In this document: positions 18,218-26,113 of the stretch, in pieces
Layout of the letters: the number at the start of each line of letters is the position of its first letter
How positions within the stretch are numbered: the first letter of the stretch is position 1
Assembly (NCBI RefSeq): GCF_020151015.1
Contig: NZ_CP083746.1
Span: 4,432,501 to 4,496,500 of the forward strand
Direction: 5' to 3'
DNA from: Pseudomonas sp. p1(2021b)
GTDB taxonomy: Bacteria > Pseudomonadota > Gammaproteobacteria > Pseudomonadales > Pseudomonadaceae
DNA: 64,000 bases
Translations under genes and position numbers: made by a program
Notes under the pieces: model-generated
Databases searched by the model: none
Told to the model about the DNA's origin: nothing
Seen by the model: only the letters and a program-made list of their open reading frames with translations

Positions 18218-19495
18218 CTAGCGCTCGACAATGACCGTAACCCCCTGCCCTCCCGCCGCGCAGATCGAGATCAGTCCCCGCCCCTTGCCCGCCGTGGCCA
18301 GCAACTTGGCCATGTTGGCCAGGATCCGCCCGCCGGTCGCCGCGAACGGATGCCCCGCGGCCAACGAGCTGCCTTTCACATTGAGCCTGCTGCGGTCGAT
18401 GCTGCCCAGCGCCCCATCGAGCCCCAGGCGGTCACGGCAATAGGCCACGTCTTCCCAGGCCTTGAGCGTGCACAGCACCTGGGCGGCAAAGGCTTCGTGG
18501 ATTTCGTAGTAGTCGAAGTCCTGCAGGCTCAGGCCGTTGCGTGCCAACAGGCGTGGCACGGCGTACACCGGGGCCATCAGCAACCCCTCCTGCCCGGTGA
18601 CGAAATCCACCGCGGCGGTTTCGCCATCGACCAGGTAGGCCAATACAGGCAACCCATGGTCCTGGGCCCACTGCTCGCTGCCGAGCAGCACCAGCGAGGC
18701 GCCATCGGTCAGTGGCGTGGAATTGCCCGGCGTCAGGGTCCCCAGGCCGCTACGGTCGAATACCGGCTTGAGCCTGGCCAACTGCTCCAGGGTCAGGTCG
18801 GGGCGCAGGTTGTTGTCCCGGGTCAACCCCAGGTAGGGGGTGAGCAGGTCGTCATGCCAGCCTTCATTGAACGATGCCAGCAGGTGCTGGTGGCTCAGCA
18901 GGGCCAGTTCGTCCTGCTCGAGGCGCTCGATCTGCCAGGCCTGGGCCATGCGCTCGCAATGCTCGCCCATGGACAGCCCCGTGCGCGGTTCCTCGTTGCG
19001 CGGCAGCTCGGGCTTCAAGTGCTTCAGGCGTAGCTTGAGGAACGGTTGCAGCCGCTGCATCAGCTGCTTGCCACGGTTGGCCCGCAGCAGGATGCGCCGC
19101 AGCCCTTCATTGATGGCGATCGGCGCGTCGGACGTGGTGTCCACGCCCCCGGCGATGCCGGAGTCGATTTGCCCAAGGGCGATCTTGTTGGCCACCAGCA
19201 ACGCCGCCTCCAGGCCCGTGCCGCAGGCCTGTTGGACGTCATAGGCCGGGGTTTGCGCCGACAGCCGCGAGCCCAGCACGCACTCGCGGGTCAGGTTCAT
19301 GTCCCGGGCATGCTTGAGCACCGCGCCGGCGGCCACCTCGCCCAGGCGCAAGCCATGCAGGCGATAGCGCTCGATGAGGCCCTCGAGCGCGGCGGTGAGC
19401 ATCGCCTGGTTGCTGGCGTTGGCGTAGGCGCCGTTGGAGCGTGCGAAAGGGATCCGGTTACCGCCCAGGATCGCGACCCGCCGAGGTGAAGCCAT
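18218..19495 (-). CDS. acetyl-CoA C-acyltransferase (thiolase, FadI-like)
   Basis: A 425-residue thiolase with the acyl-accepting Cys91 (QQACGTGLEA), the His of AGHPFAATGG and the C-terminal base Cys in CAAGGQG. Length and the ARDMNL...LGSRL insertion suit the FadI-type subgroup rather than PhaA or AtoB. The second ATG (19495) is chosen because AGGAGG lies nine bases before it; the ATG at 19501 would be only three bases away. It is divergent from a FabG-type reductase and a MaoC hydratase, which together could run or reverse a beta-oxidation-like cycle. Substrate chain length is not evident. Confidence 0.9.
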   Translation of the reverse strand: MASPRRVAILGGNRIPFARSNGAYANASNQAMLTAALEGLIERYRLHGLRLGEVAAGAVLKHARDMNLTRECVLGSRLSAQTPAYDVQQACGTGLEAALLVANKIALGQIDSGIAGGVDTTSDAPIAINEGLRRILLRANRGKQLMQRLQPFLKLRLKHLKPELPRNEEPRTGLSMGEHCERMAQAWQIERLEQDELALLSHQHLLASFNEGWHDDLLTPYLGLTRDNNLRPDLTLEQLARLKPVFDRSGLGTLTPGNSTPLTDGASLVLLGSEQWAQDHGLPVLAYLVDGETAAVDFVTGQEGLLMAPVYAVPRLLARNGLSLQDFDYYEIHEAFAAQVLCTLKAWEDVAYCRDRLGLDGALGSIDRSRLNVKGSSLAAGHPFAATGGRILANMAKLLATAGKGRGLISICAAGGQGVTVIVER

Positions 19496-19605
19496 GCCCA
19501 TGTTCCTCCTGAAACAATTTGATCCGTACAGCCTAGTACCGCGTTCGAACGACCCTGACATAAAGTTGGTCCACACTGCATGCTTGCCTTCAGGGAGACC
19601 CGCAC

Positions 19606-20958
19606 ATGAGCGATCGCTATCTCGGCTTTGCCAACTCCAACCTGGGCCGGCGCCTCGTCGATGCCCTGGGCCTGCCGCGCCCGGTGCCGCTGGAGCGCTG
19701 GCAGGCAGGCCGCCTGCGGCCGGTGGAGGGCGCCCTGGTGCTGGGCGGCGGGCCATTGGCGGCCAAGGTCGAGGCCATCGCCCCGTGCCTGACCGACACC
19801 CTCTACAGCTTCAATGGCGATGGCCTGCAGGCCCAACCCTGGGTCGCAGGCCTGGGCCCGAAGGTGAAAGCTGTGGTGTTCGACGCCAGTCACCTGTCCG
19901 ACATCGACGCGCTGCGCCAGTTGCGTGAATTCTTCCAGCCGTTGTTGCGCAGCCTGGCGCCGTGTGCCCATGTCGTCATCCTCGGCCGTGCCCCGGCAAG
20001 CCTCGACGATCCTTTGGCCAGCGTGGCCCAGCGTGCCCTGGAGGGCTTCAGCCGCTCGCTGGGCAAGGAGCTGCGCAACGGGGCCACGGTGCAGCTGCTG
20101 TATGTCGACGAAGGTGCCGAAAACCAGCTTGAAGGCGCCTTGCGCTTCTTCCTGTCACCCCGCAGCGCATTCATTTCCGGCCAGGTGCTGCACCTGGCAC
20201 CCTGCGCTGCCCAGGTGCAAGACTGGACCCGCCCGCTGGGCGGGTGCCGGGCGTTGGTCACCGGCGCTGCCCGCGGCATCGGTGCGGCCATTGCCGAAAC
20301 CCTGGCCCGCGATGGTGCCGAGGTGACCCTGCTGGACGTACCGGCGGCGCAGAACGACCTCGATGCCCTCGCCGCCCGCCTCGGTGGCCGCGCCCTGGCC
20401 CTGGACATCTGCGCAGCCGACGCCCCGGCGCAGCTGCTCGAGGCCTTGCCCGACGGCATCGACATCGTGGTACACAACGCCGGCATCACCCGCGACAAGA
20501 CCTTGCCCAACATGACGCCCGACTACTGGGACGCCGTCATGGCCGTCAACCTCAAGGCCCCCCAGGTCCTGACCCAGGCCCTGCTCGACGCCGGCAAGCT
20601 GCACGACGCCGCCCGCATCACCCTGCTCGCCTCGGTCAGCGGCATCGCCGGCAACCGCGGCCAGGCCAACTACGCTGCCAGCAAGGCCGGCTTGATCGGC
20701 CTGGCCCAGGCCTGGGCGCCGAAGCTGGCCGAGCACGGCGGCACCATCAACGCCGTGGCGCCTGGCTTCATCGAGACACACATGACCGCCGCCATGCCCA
20801 TGGGCCTGCGCGAAGCCGGGAGGCGTCTGAGCTCCCTGGGCCAGGGCGGTATGCCGCAGGATGTCGCCGAGGCCGTGGCCTGGCTCAGCCAGCCCGGCAG
20901 CGGTGCGGTCAACGGCCAGGTCCTGCGGGTCTGTGGCCAGGCACTGATGGGAGCATGA
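19606..20958 (+). CDS. 3-oxoacyl-(ACP/CoA) reductase, long FabG type
   Basis: A 450-residue protein with two parts: a degenerate Rossmann-like N-terminal region (about 1-205) and a full SDR domain with GAARGIGAA (about 218-226), NAGITRDKTL and the catalytic Y356-x3-K360 (YAASK). It is roughly 200 residues longer than housekeeping FabG and matches the high-molecular-weight FabG4 class, which reduces 3-oxoacyl-CoA with NADH. GGAG upstream supports the start. The MaoC hydratase gene overlaps or touches its stop, so the two form an operon, and the thiolase is divergent. Confidence 0.88.
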   Translation: MSDRYLGFANSNLGRRLVDALGLPRPVPLERWQAGRLRPVEGALVLGGGPLAAKVEAIAPCLTDTLYSFNGDGLQAQPWVAGLGPKVKAVVFDASHLSDIDALRQLREFFQPLLRSLAPCAHVVILGRAPASLDDPLASVAQRALEGFSRSLGKELRNGATVQLLYVDEGAENQLEGALRFFLSPRSAFISGQVLHLAPCAAQVQDWTRPLGGCRALVTGAARGIGAAIAETLARDGAEVTLLDVPAAQNDLDALAARLGGRALALDICAADAPAQLLEALPDGIDIVVHNAGITRDKTLPNMTPDYWDAVMAVNLKAPQVLTQALLDAGKLHDAARITLLASVSGIAGNRGQANYAASKAGLIGLAQAWAPKLAEHGGTINAVAPGFIETHMTAAMPMGLREAGRRLSSLGQGGMPQDVAEAVAWLSQPGSGAVNGQVLRVCGQALMGA

Positions 20959-20960
20959 CG

Positions 20961-21821
20961 ATGACACGGCCATGGCACGACCTGCACAGCCCCGACTCCC
21001 GCGCCAGCCTCTACCTACGGGCCCTGGCCAAGCGCAAGATCAGCGGCGAACGCCTGCCTGAAGCCGGCCTGCGCTGCTTCCTGCGGGTACAGCCCGACAA
21101 CCTGTCCGCCTACCGTCGGCTGTGCCATTACCCCGACCACGGCCGCCTGCCGCCGACCTACCCCCATGTCATGGCCTTCACCCTGCAACTGCAGTTGCTC
21201 ACCGCCCCGGACTTCCCCTTCCCACTCCTCGGCCTGGTGCACCTGCACAACGAAACCCAGGTCCATCGCCCGCTGGGCGGGGTCGATGGCCTGCGTTTCT
21301 CGGTCCATGCCGACAACCTGCGCCCGCACCCCAAGGGCGGCACCTTCGACCTGGTGACCGAAGCGCAGGATGTGCTCGGCCCCCTGTGGCGTGAAACCAG
21401 CCGTATGCTGGTGCGCGGCCTGCACCTTGAAGGGCAGGCCGAGGAAGAAGCGGAGCTCGAGCCCGGCAACCTGCCCGAAGTTACGCGCTGGTACGCCGAT
21501 ACTGACATCGGCCGGCGCTACGCCAAGGTCTGTGGCGACTACAACCCGATCCACCTCGGCGCGGCCAGCGCTCGGCTGTTCGGCTTCCCCACGGCCATCG
21601 CCCACGGCCTGTGGACCCAGGCCATGGCGATGGCCGCGCTGCAAGGCCACCTGCCCACCAGCGGCTACGTCTTCGAAGTGGATTTTCGCAAACCGGTGCG
21701 CCTGCCCTCGGAGGTGGTGCTCAGCGCCAGCGAGGCCGGCCCGGCAGGCGTGTTGCGCCTGGACAGCCATGGCGGCCTGCTGCACATGCTCGGCCAATGG
21801 CGCCCCCTCACCCCCCTTTAA
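20961..21821 (+). CDS. MaoC-type (R)-specific enoyl-CoA hydratase
   Basis: A 286-residue double-hotdog protein. The hydratase motif is intact in the C-terminal half: Asp193 and His198 in GDYNPIHL, followed by the FPTAIAHGLW helix. It should interconvert (R)-3-hydroxyacyl and trans-2-enoyl thioesters. The ATG at 20961 is preferred, since GGGAG lies seven bases before it; the ATG at 20955 overlaps the reductase stop and is too close to that site. It is coupled to the reductase, so it likely acts on the reductase product. Confidence 0.88.
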   Translation: MTRPWHDLHSPDSRASLYLRALAKRKISGERLPEAGLRCFLRVQPDNLSAYRRLCHYPDHGRLPPTYPHVMAFTLQLQLLTAPDFPFPLLGLVHLHNETQVHRPLGGVDGLRFSVHADNLRPHPKGGTFDLVTEAQDVLGPLWRETSRMLVRGLHLEGQAEEEAELEPGNLPEVTRWYADTDIGRRYAKVCGDYNPIHLGAASARLFGFPTAIAHGLWTQAMAMAALQGHLPTSGYVFEVDFRKPVRLPSEVVLSASEAGPAGVLRLDSHGGLLHMLGQWRPLTPL

Positions 21822-21843
21822 GAGCAGGCCTGCTTTCGCGATC

Positions 21844-21860
21844 GGGCCGCGACGCGGCCC
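21844..21860. repeat. REP-associated hairpin remnant
   Basis: GGGCCGC-GAC-GCGGCCC hairpin, identical to the one that follows the REP copy at 51257-51273. It lies just after the MaoC gene and is probably a decayed REP unit. Confidence 0.5.
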
Positions 21861-21918
21861 ACGCCGCTTGCTTTGCCCCCACGCTCCCCCGAAGCTATAC
21901 GCCATCAGGAGAGCCCCC

Positions 21919-22224
21919 ATGAATCTGCAAGAACTGACCGACCGCCTGCATCAGATCCGCGACAACAACGACTGGCGCGGCTTTCACAGCCCGAAGAACC
22001 TGGCCATGGCCGCCAGTGTCGAGATGGCCGAACTGGTCGAGATCTTCCAATGGCTGAGCGAAGACCAGTCGCGCCAGCTTCCCCCGGAAGAACTCGCCCA
22101 CGCCGGCCAGGAAATCGGCGACATCGTCCTGTACCTGTTGCTGCTGTGCAGCGAGCTGGGCCTGGACATGAACGAAGTGGTGCGTGCCAAGCTGGCCGAC
22201 AGCGAGAGGCGCTTTGCCAAATGA
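21919..22224 (+). CDS. MazG-like nucleotide pyrophosphohydrolase
   Basis: A 101-residue all-alpha protein of the MazG/RS21-C6 (dCTPase) superfamily. It shows the ExxE signature (SVEMAELVEIFQW) and the second acidic motif (EIGDIVLYLLLL). It probably removes pyrophosphate from non-canonical or excess (d)NTPs. The start follows AGGAGAG. The stop overlaps the start of cmoM (ATGA), so the two are cotranscribed. Confidence 0.88.
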   Translation: MNLQELTDRLHQIRDNNDWRGFHSPKNLAMAASVEMAELVEIFQWLSEDQSRQLPPEELAHAGQEIGDIVLYLLLLCSELGLDMNEVVRAKLADSERRFAK

Positions 22225-22970
22225 ACGACCGTCATTTCGATGAGCTGGCCACCCGCTTCGCCGAGAAGATCTACGGCGGGGCCAAGGGTGCGATCCGCCT
22301 GGCGGTGCTCCAGGCCGACCTCGCCGAAGCCCTGCCCGACCGCCCCCTGCGCGTGCTCGATATCGGCGCGGGCCTGGGTCATATGGCCCTGTGGTTGGCC
22401 GAACGAGGCCACCAGCTGACCCTGGCCGAACCGGCCGCGCCCATGCTCGAAGGCGCCCGCGCGCGCTTCGCCGAGGCCGGCCAGGCGGCCACCTTCATCC
22501 AGGCACCCTGGCAGGCGTTGCTCGGCCAGCTGACCGAGCCGTTCGACGTGGTGCTGTGCCACGCCGTACTGGAATGGCTGGCCGAACCCGAGAGCATCCT
22601 GCCGGTGCTGCACCAGCTGACGGCCCCCGGCGGCTGGTTGTCGCTGGCCTTCTACAACCGCGACGCGCTGGTCTACCGCAACCTGCTCAAGGGCCATTTC
22701 CGCAAGCTGCGCAGCAACCGCCTGGCAGGCGAGAAGCAGAGCCTGACCCCGCAAAAACCGCTTGATCCCCGGGCCCTCAAGGCGCAACTTGAACCCATGT
22801 GGCAGGTCGAAAGCGAAAGTGGCGTACGGGTGTTCCACGACTACATGCCCAAGGAATTCCAGGCCAAGGCCGAGCTGCTCGATCTGCTGGAAATGGAACT
22901 GGCGCACCGCCGCCACCCCAGCTTCGCCGGCCTGGGCCGCTACCTGCACTGGATCTGTCGCCCGCGTTGA
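22221..22970 (+). CDS. cmoM: tRNA 5-carboxymethoxyuridine methyltransferase
   Basis: A 249-residue class I SAM methyltransferase with motif [20 protein letters not shown] (about 45-63) and [14 protein letters not shown] and PKEF segments typical of CmoM (formerly SmtA). CmoM methylates cmo5U34 in wobble-reading tRNAs to mcmo5U. Length fits the family. It is translationally coupled to the MazG-like gene. Confidence 0.88.
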   Translation: MNDRHFDELATRFAEKIYGGAKGAIRLAVLQADLAEALPDRPLRVLDIGAGLGHMALWLAERGHQLTLAEPAAPMLEGARARFAEAGQAATFIQAPWQALLGQLTEPFDVVLCHAVLEWLAEPESILPVLHQLTAPGGWLSLAFYNRDALVYRNLLKGHFRKLRSNRLAGEKQSLTPQKPLDPRALKAQLEPMWQVESESGVRVFHDYMPKEFQAKAELLDLLEMELAHRRHPSFAGLGRYLHWICRPR

Positions 22971-22992
22971 CACCGCTTGCCGGGAGGACCGC

Positions 22993-23628
22993 ATGCCGTA
23001 CCCGCAACTGTGCCTGGCACTGTTCACCCTGACCCTGGCCGCATGCCAGGGCAGCAACCCCTATGTCGCCAGCAGCCGGCCGCTGCCACCGGCGCCGCCG
23101 CAGGCAGCGACCACGTTCGATGCCAGCGCCTACCCCGCCGCACCACGCGACTATGGCCGCTATCGGAGTTGGAGCTGGCGCAACGGACAATTGCCCCGCG
23201 CCAGCGCCAGCACCGACCCGGCGCAACTGGCCGACGCCATCAGCGGCGCCCTCGATCAGCACGGCCTGCGCCCGGCCCGTGGTGCCAGCGGCGACCTGCT
23301 GGTCAGCGCCGATGTACGCCTGGAGCGACGCCTGCGTCAGGTGCGTGACTACGATTACTACGACCCCTACTACGGCCCGTACCCCTACGGTGGTGTCGGC
23401 TTTGGCGGTTACCACAATGGCTATGGTGCCTACGGCAGCGTGCCAGTGGTGCGCACCTACGAAGTGGAAGTGATGGTGGTGCGCATCGACCTGTTCGATG
23501 CCCGCAGCGGCCAGCCAGTGTGGAGCGCCAGTGCCGAAAGTGGCAGCGGCAAGGACTCGCCACGGGACCGTGAAGACGCCTTGCGCGAATCGGTGAGCAA
23601 GGCGCTCAGCGGCTATCCTCCCAGTTAG
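22993..23628 (+). CDS. DUF4136 lipoprotein with Tyr/Gly-rich loop
   Basis: A 211-residue lipoprotein: signal peptide with lipobox LAAC (Cys18), then a DUF4136 domain ([12 protein letters not shown] ... LVSADV ... [21 protein letters not shown]). In the middle is a Tyr/Gly/Pro-rich stretch of about 40 residues. GGGAGG supports the start. The next gene is a shorter paralogue, so the pair arose by duplication. Function unknown; an outer-membrane or periplasmic anchor is likely. Confidence 0.85.
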   Translation: MPYPQLCLALFTLTLAACQGSNPYVASSRPLPPAPPQAATTFDASAYPAAPRDYGRYRSWSWRNGQLPRASASTDPAQLADAISGALDQHGLRPARGASGDLLVSADVRLERRLRQVRDYDYYDPYYGPYPYGGVGFGGYHNGYGAYGSVPVVRTYEVEVMVVRIDLFDARSGQPVWSASAESGSGKDSPRDREDALRESVSKALSGYPPS

Positions 23629-23647
23629 CTTTCAACGGAGAACCATC

Positions 23648-24208
23648 ATGTTGCGCCGCCTCGCCCTGTTGTCTTTCACGTTGCTGCTCGGCGCCTGCGC
23701 CAACAACAATGCCACCCAGGACTTCGATGCCAGCCGCGATTTCGCCGCGTACCGCAGCTGGGCCTGGCAGGAGCCGGCCTTGCAGTACCGCCCGGACGAC
23801 CCGCGGATCAAGAGCGACCTGACCGAGCAACGCATCCGCCAGGCCGTGGCCGGCCAGCTCGACCAGCGCGGCCTGCGCCCGGTGCAAGGCACTGCGCGAC
23901 CGGATGTGCGGGTGCGCACCTACCTGATCGTCGAGGATCGCCAGCAGCAGATCACCACCAATTATGGCGGCGCCTGGGGGGGTTACTGGGGCGGCTACTG
24001 GGGCGGGCCGATGTACAACGAAACCCGCAGCGTCGACTACAAAGTAGCGACCATCCAGGTGGACCTGTTCGACGGCCGTGACGGCAAGCTGGTCTGGCGC
24101 GGCAGTGCCGAGCAGATCATGAACAATTACCCACCCAGCCCGCAGGAACGTAACACCGCGATCCAGAAGACCGTGGCGCAGGTGATGGCCAACTATCCTC
24201 CTCGTTGA
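23648..24208 (+). CDS. DUF4136 lipoprotein
   Basis: A 186-residue lipoprotein with lipobox LGAC and a DUF4136 domain (FAAYRSWAWQEPA; IQVDLFDGRDGKLVWRG). Its central loop is Gly/Trp-rich (GGAWGGYWGGYWGG), where the paralogue upstream is Tyr/Gly-rich. Nineteen bases separate the two genes and they share direction, so they are likely cotranscribed. The domain occurs in many proteobacterial lipoproteins with no settled role. Confidence 0.85.
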   Translation: MLRRLALLSFTLLLGACANNNATQDFDASRDFAAYRSWAWQEPALQYRPDDPRIKSDLTEQRIRQAVAGQLDQRGLRPVQGTARPDVRVRTYLIVEDRQQQITTNYGGAWGGYWGGYWGGPMYNETRSVDYKVATIQVDLFDGRDGKLVWRGSAEQIMNNYPPSPQERNTAIQKTVAQVMANYPPR

Positions 24209-24220
24209 GCTTAGGGCTGC

Positions 24221-24304
24221 CCTTTCGCGGCACAAAGCCGCCCACAGGAAACCGCACTCTCCTGTAGGAGCGGCCTTGCGCCGCGAAAGGGCCGCAAAGC
24301 GGCC
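24221..24304. repeat. REP pair, GCGGCCTTGCGCCGCG type
   Basis: Inverted REP (24221-24246) and forward REP (24261-24290) followed by a GGCCGC...GCGGCC hairpin. This is the second sequence class of REP in the window and lies before tadG. Confidence 0.88.
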
Positions 24305-24424
24305 CCCCAGACCACCCACCCAGAAGCCACCCTCCACCGAACCAAGGCAATTCGCCATCACCTTTACTACACTCCTTTCACCGCCGCTGCGCTGCATGGT
24401 CAAAGGCCAGCAAAGGAGTGCTCC

Positions 24425-26113
24425 GTGGTTCCTCATTCCGCTATCCACCAACGCGGCGCGATCGGCCTGATGGCCGCCCTCACCCTGGGCTTGGCATTGC
24501 TCTTCATGTTGTTGGTGGTCGATAGCGGCAGGCTGTATTTGGAGCAACGCAAGTTGCAGCGGATTGCCGATATGGCGGCGTTGGAGGCCGTGAGCGGAAA
24601 TGGGAACTGTGTGGGCGCTAGTCCCAGTGCGATAGATCTGGCGCGAAAAGCCGCCGTTCGTAATGGTCATGCCGATTCAACAGAACACACGCTGATCATT
24701 GAGTGCGGCAACATAAAAGCTGGGGCATCTGGTCTTCGTGCATTCGTGGTAGACGCCAATCAAGACCAAGCCATCCGAGTAACCGTCAGCCATCGTGTTC
24801 CTAGCAGTATCGTCGCCGGCGCGTGGAATTTGGTTGCATCAGGAACAAGTAGCGCGCGGACACGGTTACAAGCCCAAGCGACTGCAGGACGCGTGGGCCC
24901 CGCGCTAGCCAGACTTGCTATTCGTACCAGCCTAGCGGAGGTCGATACAGCCAAAAGCGCACTTTTGAACAGTACCCTCGGCGCATTATTGAACTCACAG
25001 CTAAGCCTGAGCGCTGCTCAATGGAACGGCTTATTAAATGCGGATTTGAATTTGCTACATTTTTTAGACGCCCTCACCCTTACAGCAGGCACCTATACAG
25101 AATTACTGCAAAGCACCGTGGCACTAAGCGATGTATTCACCGCCATGGCTCAGGTCGCCGCACAGGACAACCCGCTGATTGATGTCAGCGGTCTTGTCGC
25201 AATCAGTACCGCCACAAAGGACGCCGGCGGTATAGTGCTTGGCGAACTCATTAACATTCAGAATGGGAATACAAGCTCCGGCCTGAATGCGACTCTGAAA
25301 GCTTTTGAGTTGGTGCAAGGTACTATTGAATTGGCCAACAGCAAACACGCCGTAGAGACAACGCTCCCGGTCAATGTCCTGGGCTTAGGGGGTATATCCA
25401 CACGCCTAAAAATTATCGACCCCCCGCAGATTTCCGTCGTAGGTGACCCTTCATTGGCACAGACTGAGCCTTCCGCACCGGGTCAAATCTACGTGAAGAC
25501 CGCACAGACACGAATTCTACTTCGGGCAGATCTTAGCACGCTGTTACTTGACCTAAATCTTTTGCCCAATCTGGTTTTAGATATCGGCTTGGAGCTTGCC
25601 TCAGCTAATAGCCATGTTCAGGAGCACGATTGCAGTTCGGCACTGACTAAAAGACTCGGAGTGAAAAACGAATCCGCCGCCGCACACATACTCGTCGGCA
25701 GAATTGATATGGCAAAATTTTTCGACAGCCATCAACCCCCAACCGTTTCGCCCTTAGTTATTCTTAAACTACCACTACTTCTTGAAGTCACGCTGAAAAC
25801 AGACTCTAAAATCATTTCCAATACCGAATTTTATAATTACGCCAAGCCGCCAAATCTTGACCAACTGCCAATGACTCACGTCATGAGCACGAAAAACATC
25901 GTCACTGGTCTCGGCAACGCTTTGAGGCATGTAGAACTTACACCCAACGTGGTTGGATTGAATCTGGTCATTAGCGGAATTTCCACTCTATTAGGTGCAT
26001 TATTGGACCCATTGATCAACAACCTGCTCGATTTGCTAGGCGTAGACCTCAACAGTGCAAGAATTGATGCAAACCTGAGCTGCCAAAGTGGCCGCCCGCA
26101 ACTATTACTCTAA
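24425..26113 (+). CDS. tadG: Tad pilus assembly protein TadG-like
   Basis: A 562-residue protein with one N-terminal membrane segment (GLMAALTLGLALLFMLLVV) followed by VDSGRLYLEQRKLQRIADMAALEA, the recognisable TadG/TadE-like start. The remainder is a long exported Leu/Asn/Thr-rich region without known motifs. GTG start after AAGGAG. Coding bases are visibly AT-richer (about half A+T) and codon choice is unlike neighbouring genes, suggesting transfer or relaxed change. It converges on the pprA-type kinase gene, the stop codons overlapping, and is separated from the main tad operon. Confidence 0.82.
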   Translation: MVPHSAIHQRGAIGLMAALTLGLALLFMLLVVDSGRLYLEQRKLQRIADMAALEAVSGNGNCVGASPSAIDLARKAAVRNGHADSTEHTLIIECGNIKAGASGLRAFVVDANQDQAIRVTVSHRVPSSIVAGAWNLVASGTSSARTRLQAQATAGRVGPALARLAIRTSLAEVDTAKSALLNSTLGALLNSQLSLSAAQWNGLLNADLNLLHFLDALTLTAGTYTELLQSTVALSDVFTAMAQVAAQDNPLIDVSGLVAISTATKDAGGIVLGELINIQNGNTSSGLNATLKAFELVQGTIELANSKHAVETTLPVNVLGLGGISTRLKIIDPPQISVVGDPSLAQTEPSAPGQIYVKTAQTRILLRADLSTLLLDLNLLPNLVLDIGLELASANSHVQEHDCSSALTKRLGVKNESAAAHILVGRIDMAKFFDSHQPPTVSPLVILKLPLLLEVTLKTDSKIISNTEFYNYAKPPNLDQLPMTHVMSTKNIVTGLGNALRHVELTPNVVGLNLVISGISTLLGALLDPLINNLLDLLGVDLNSARIDANLSCQSGRPQLLL

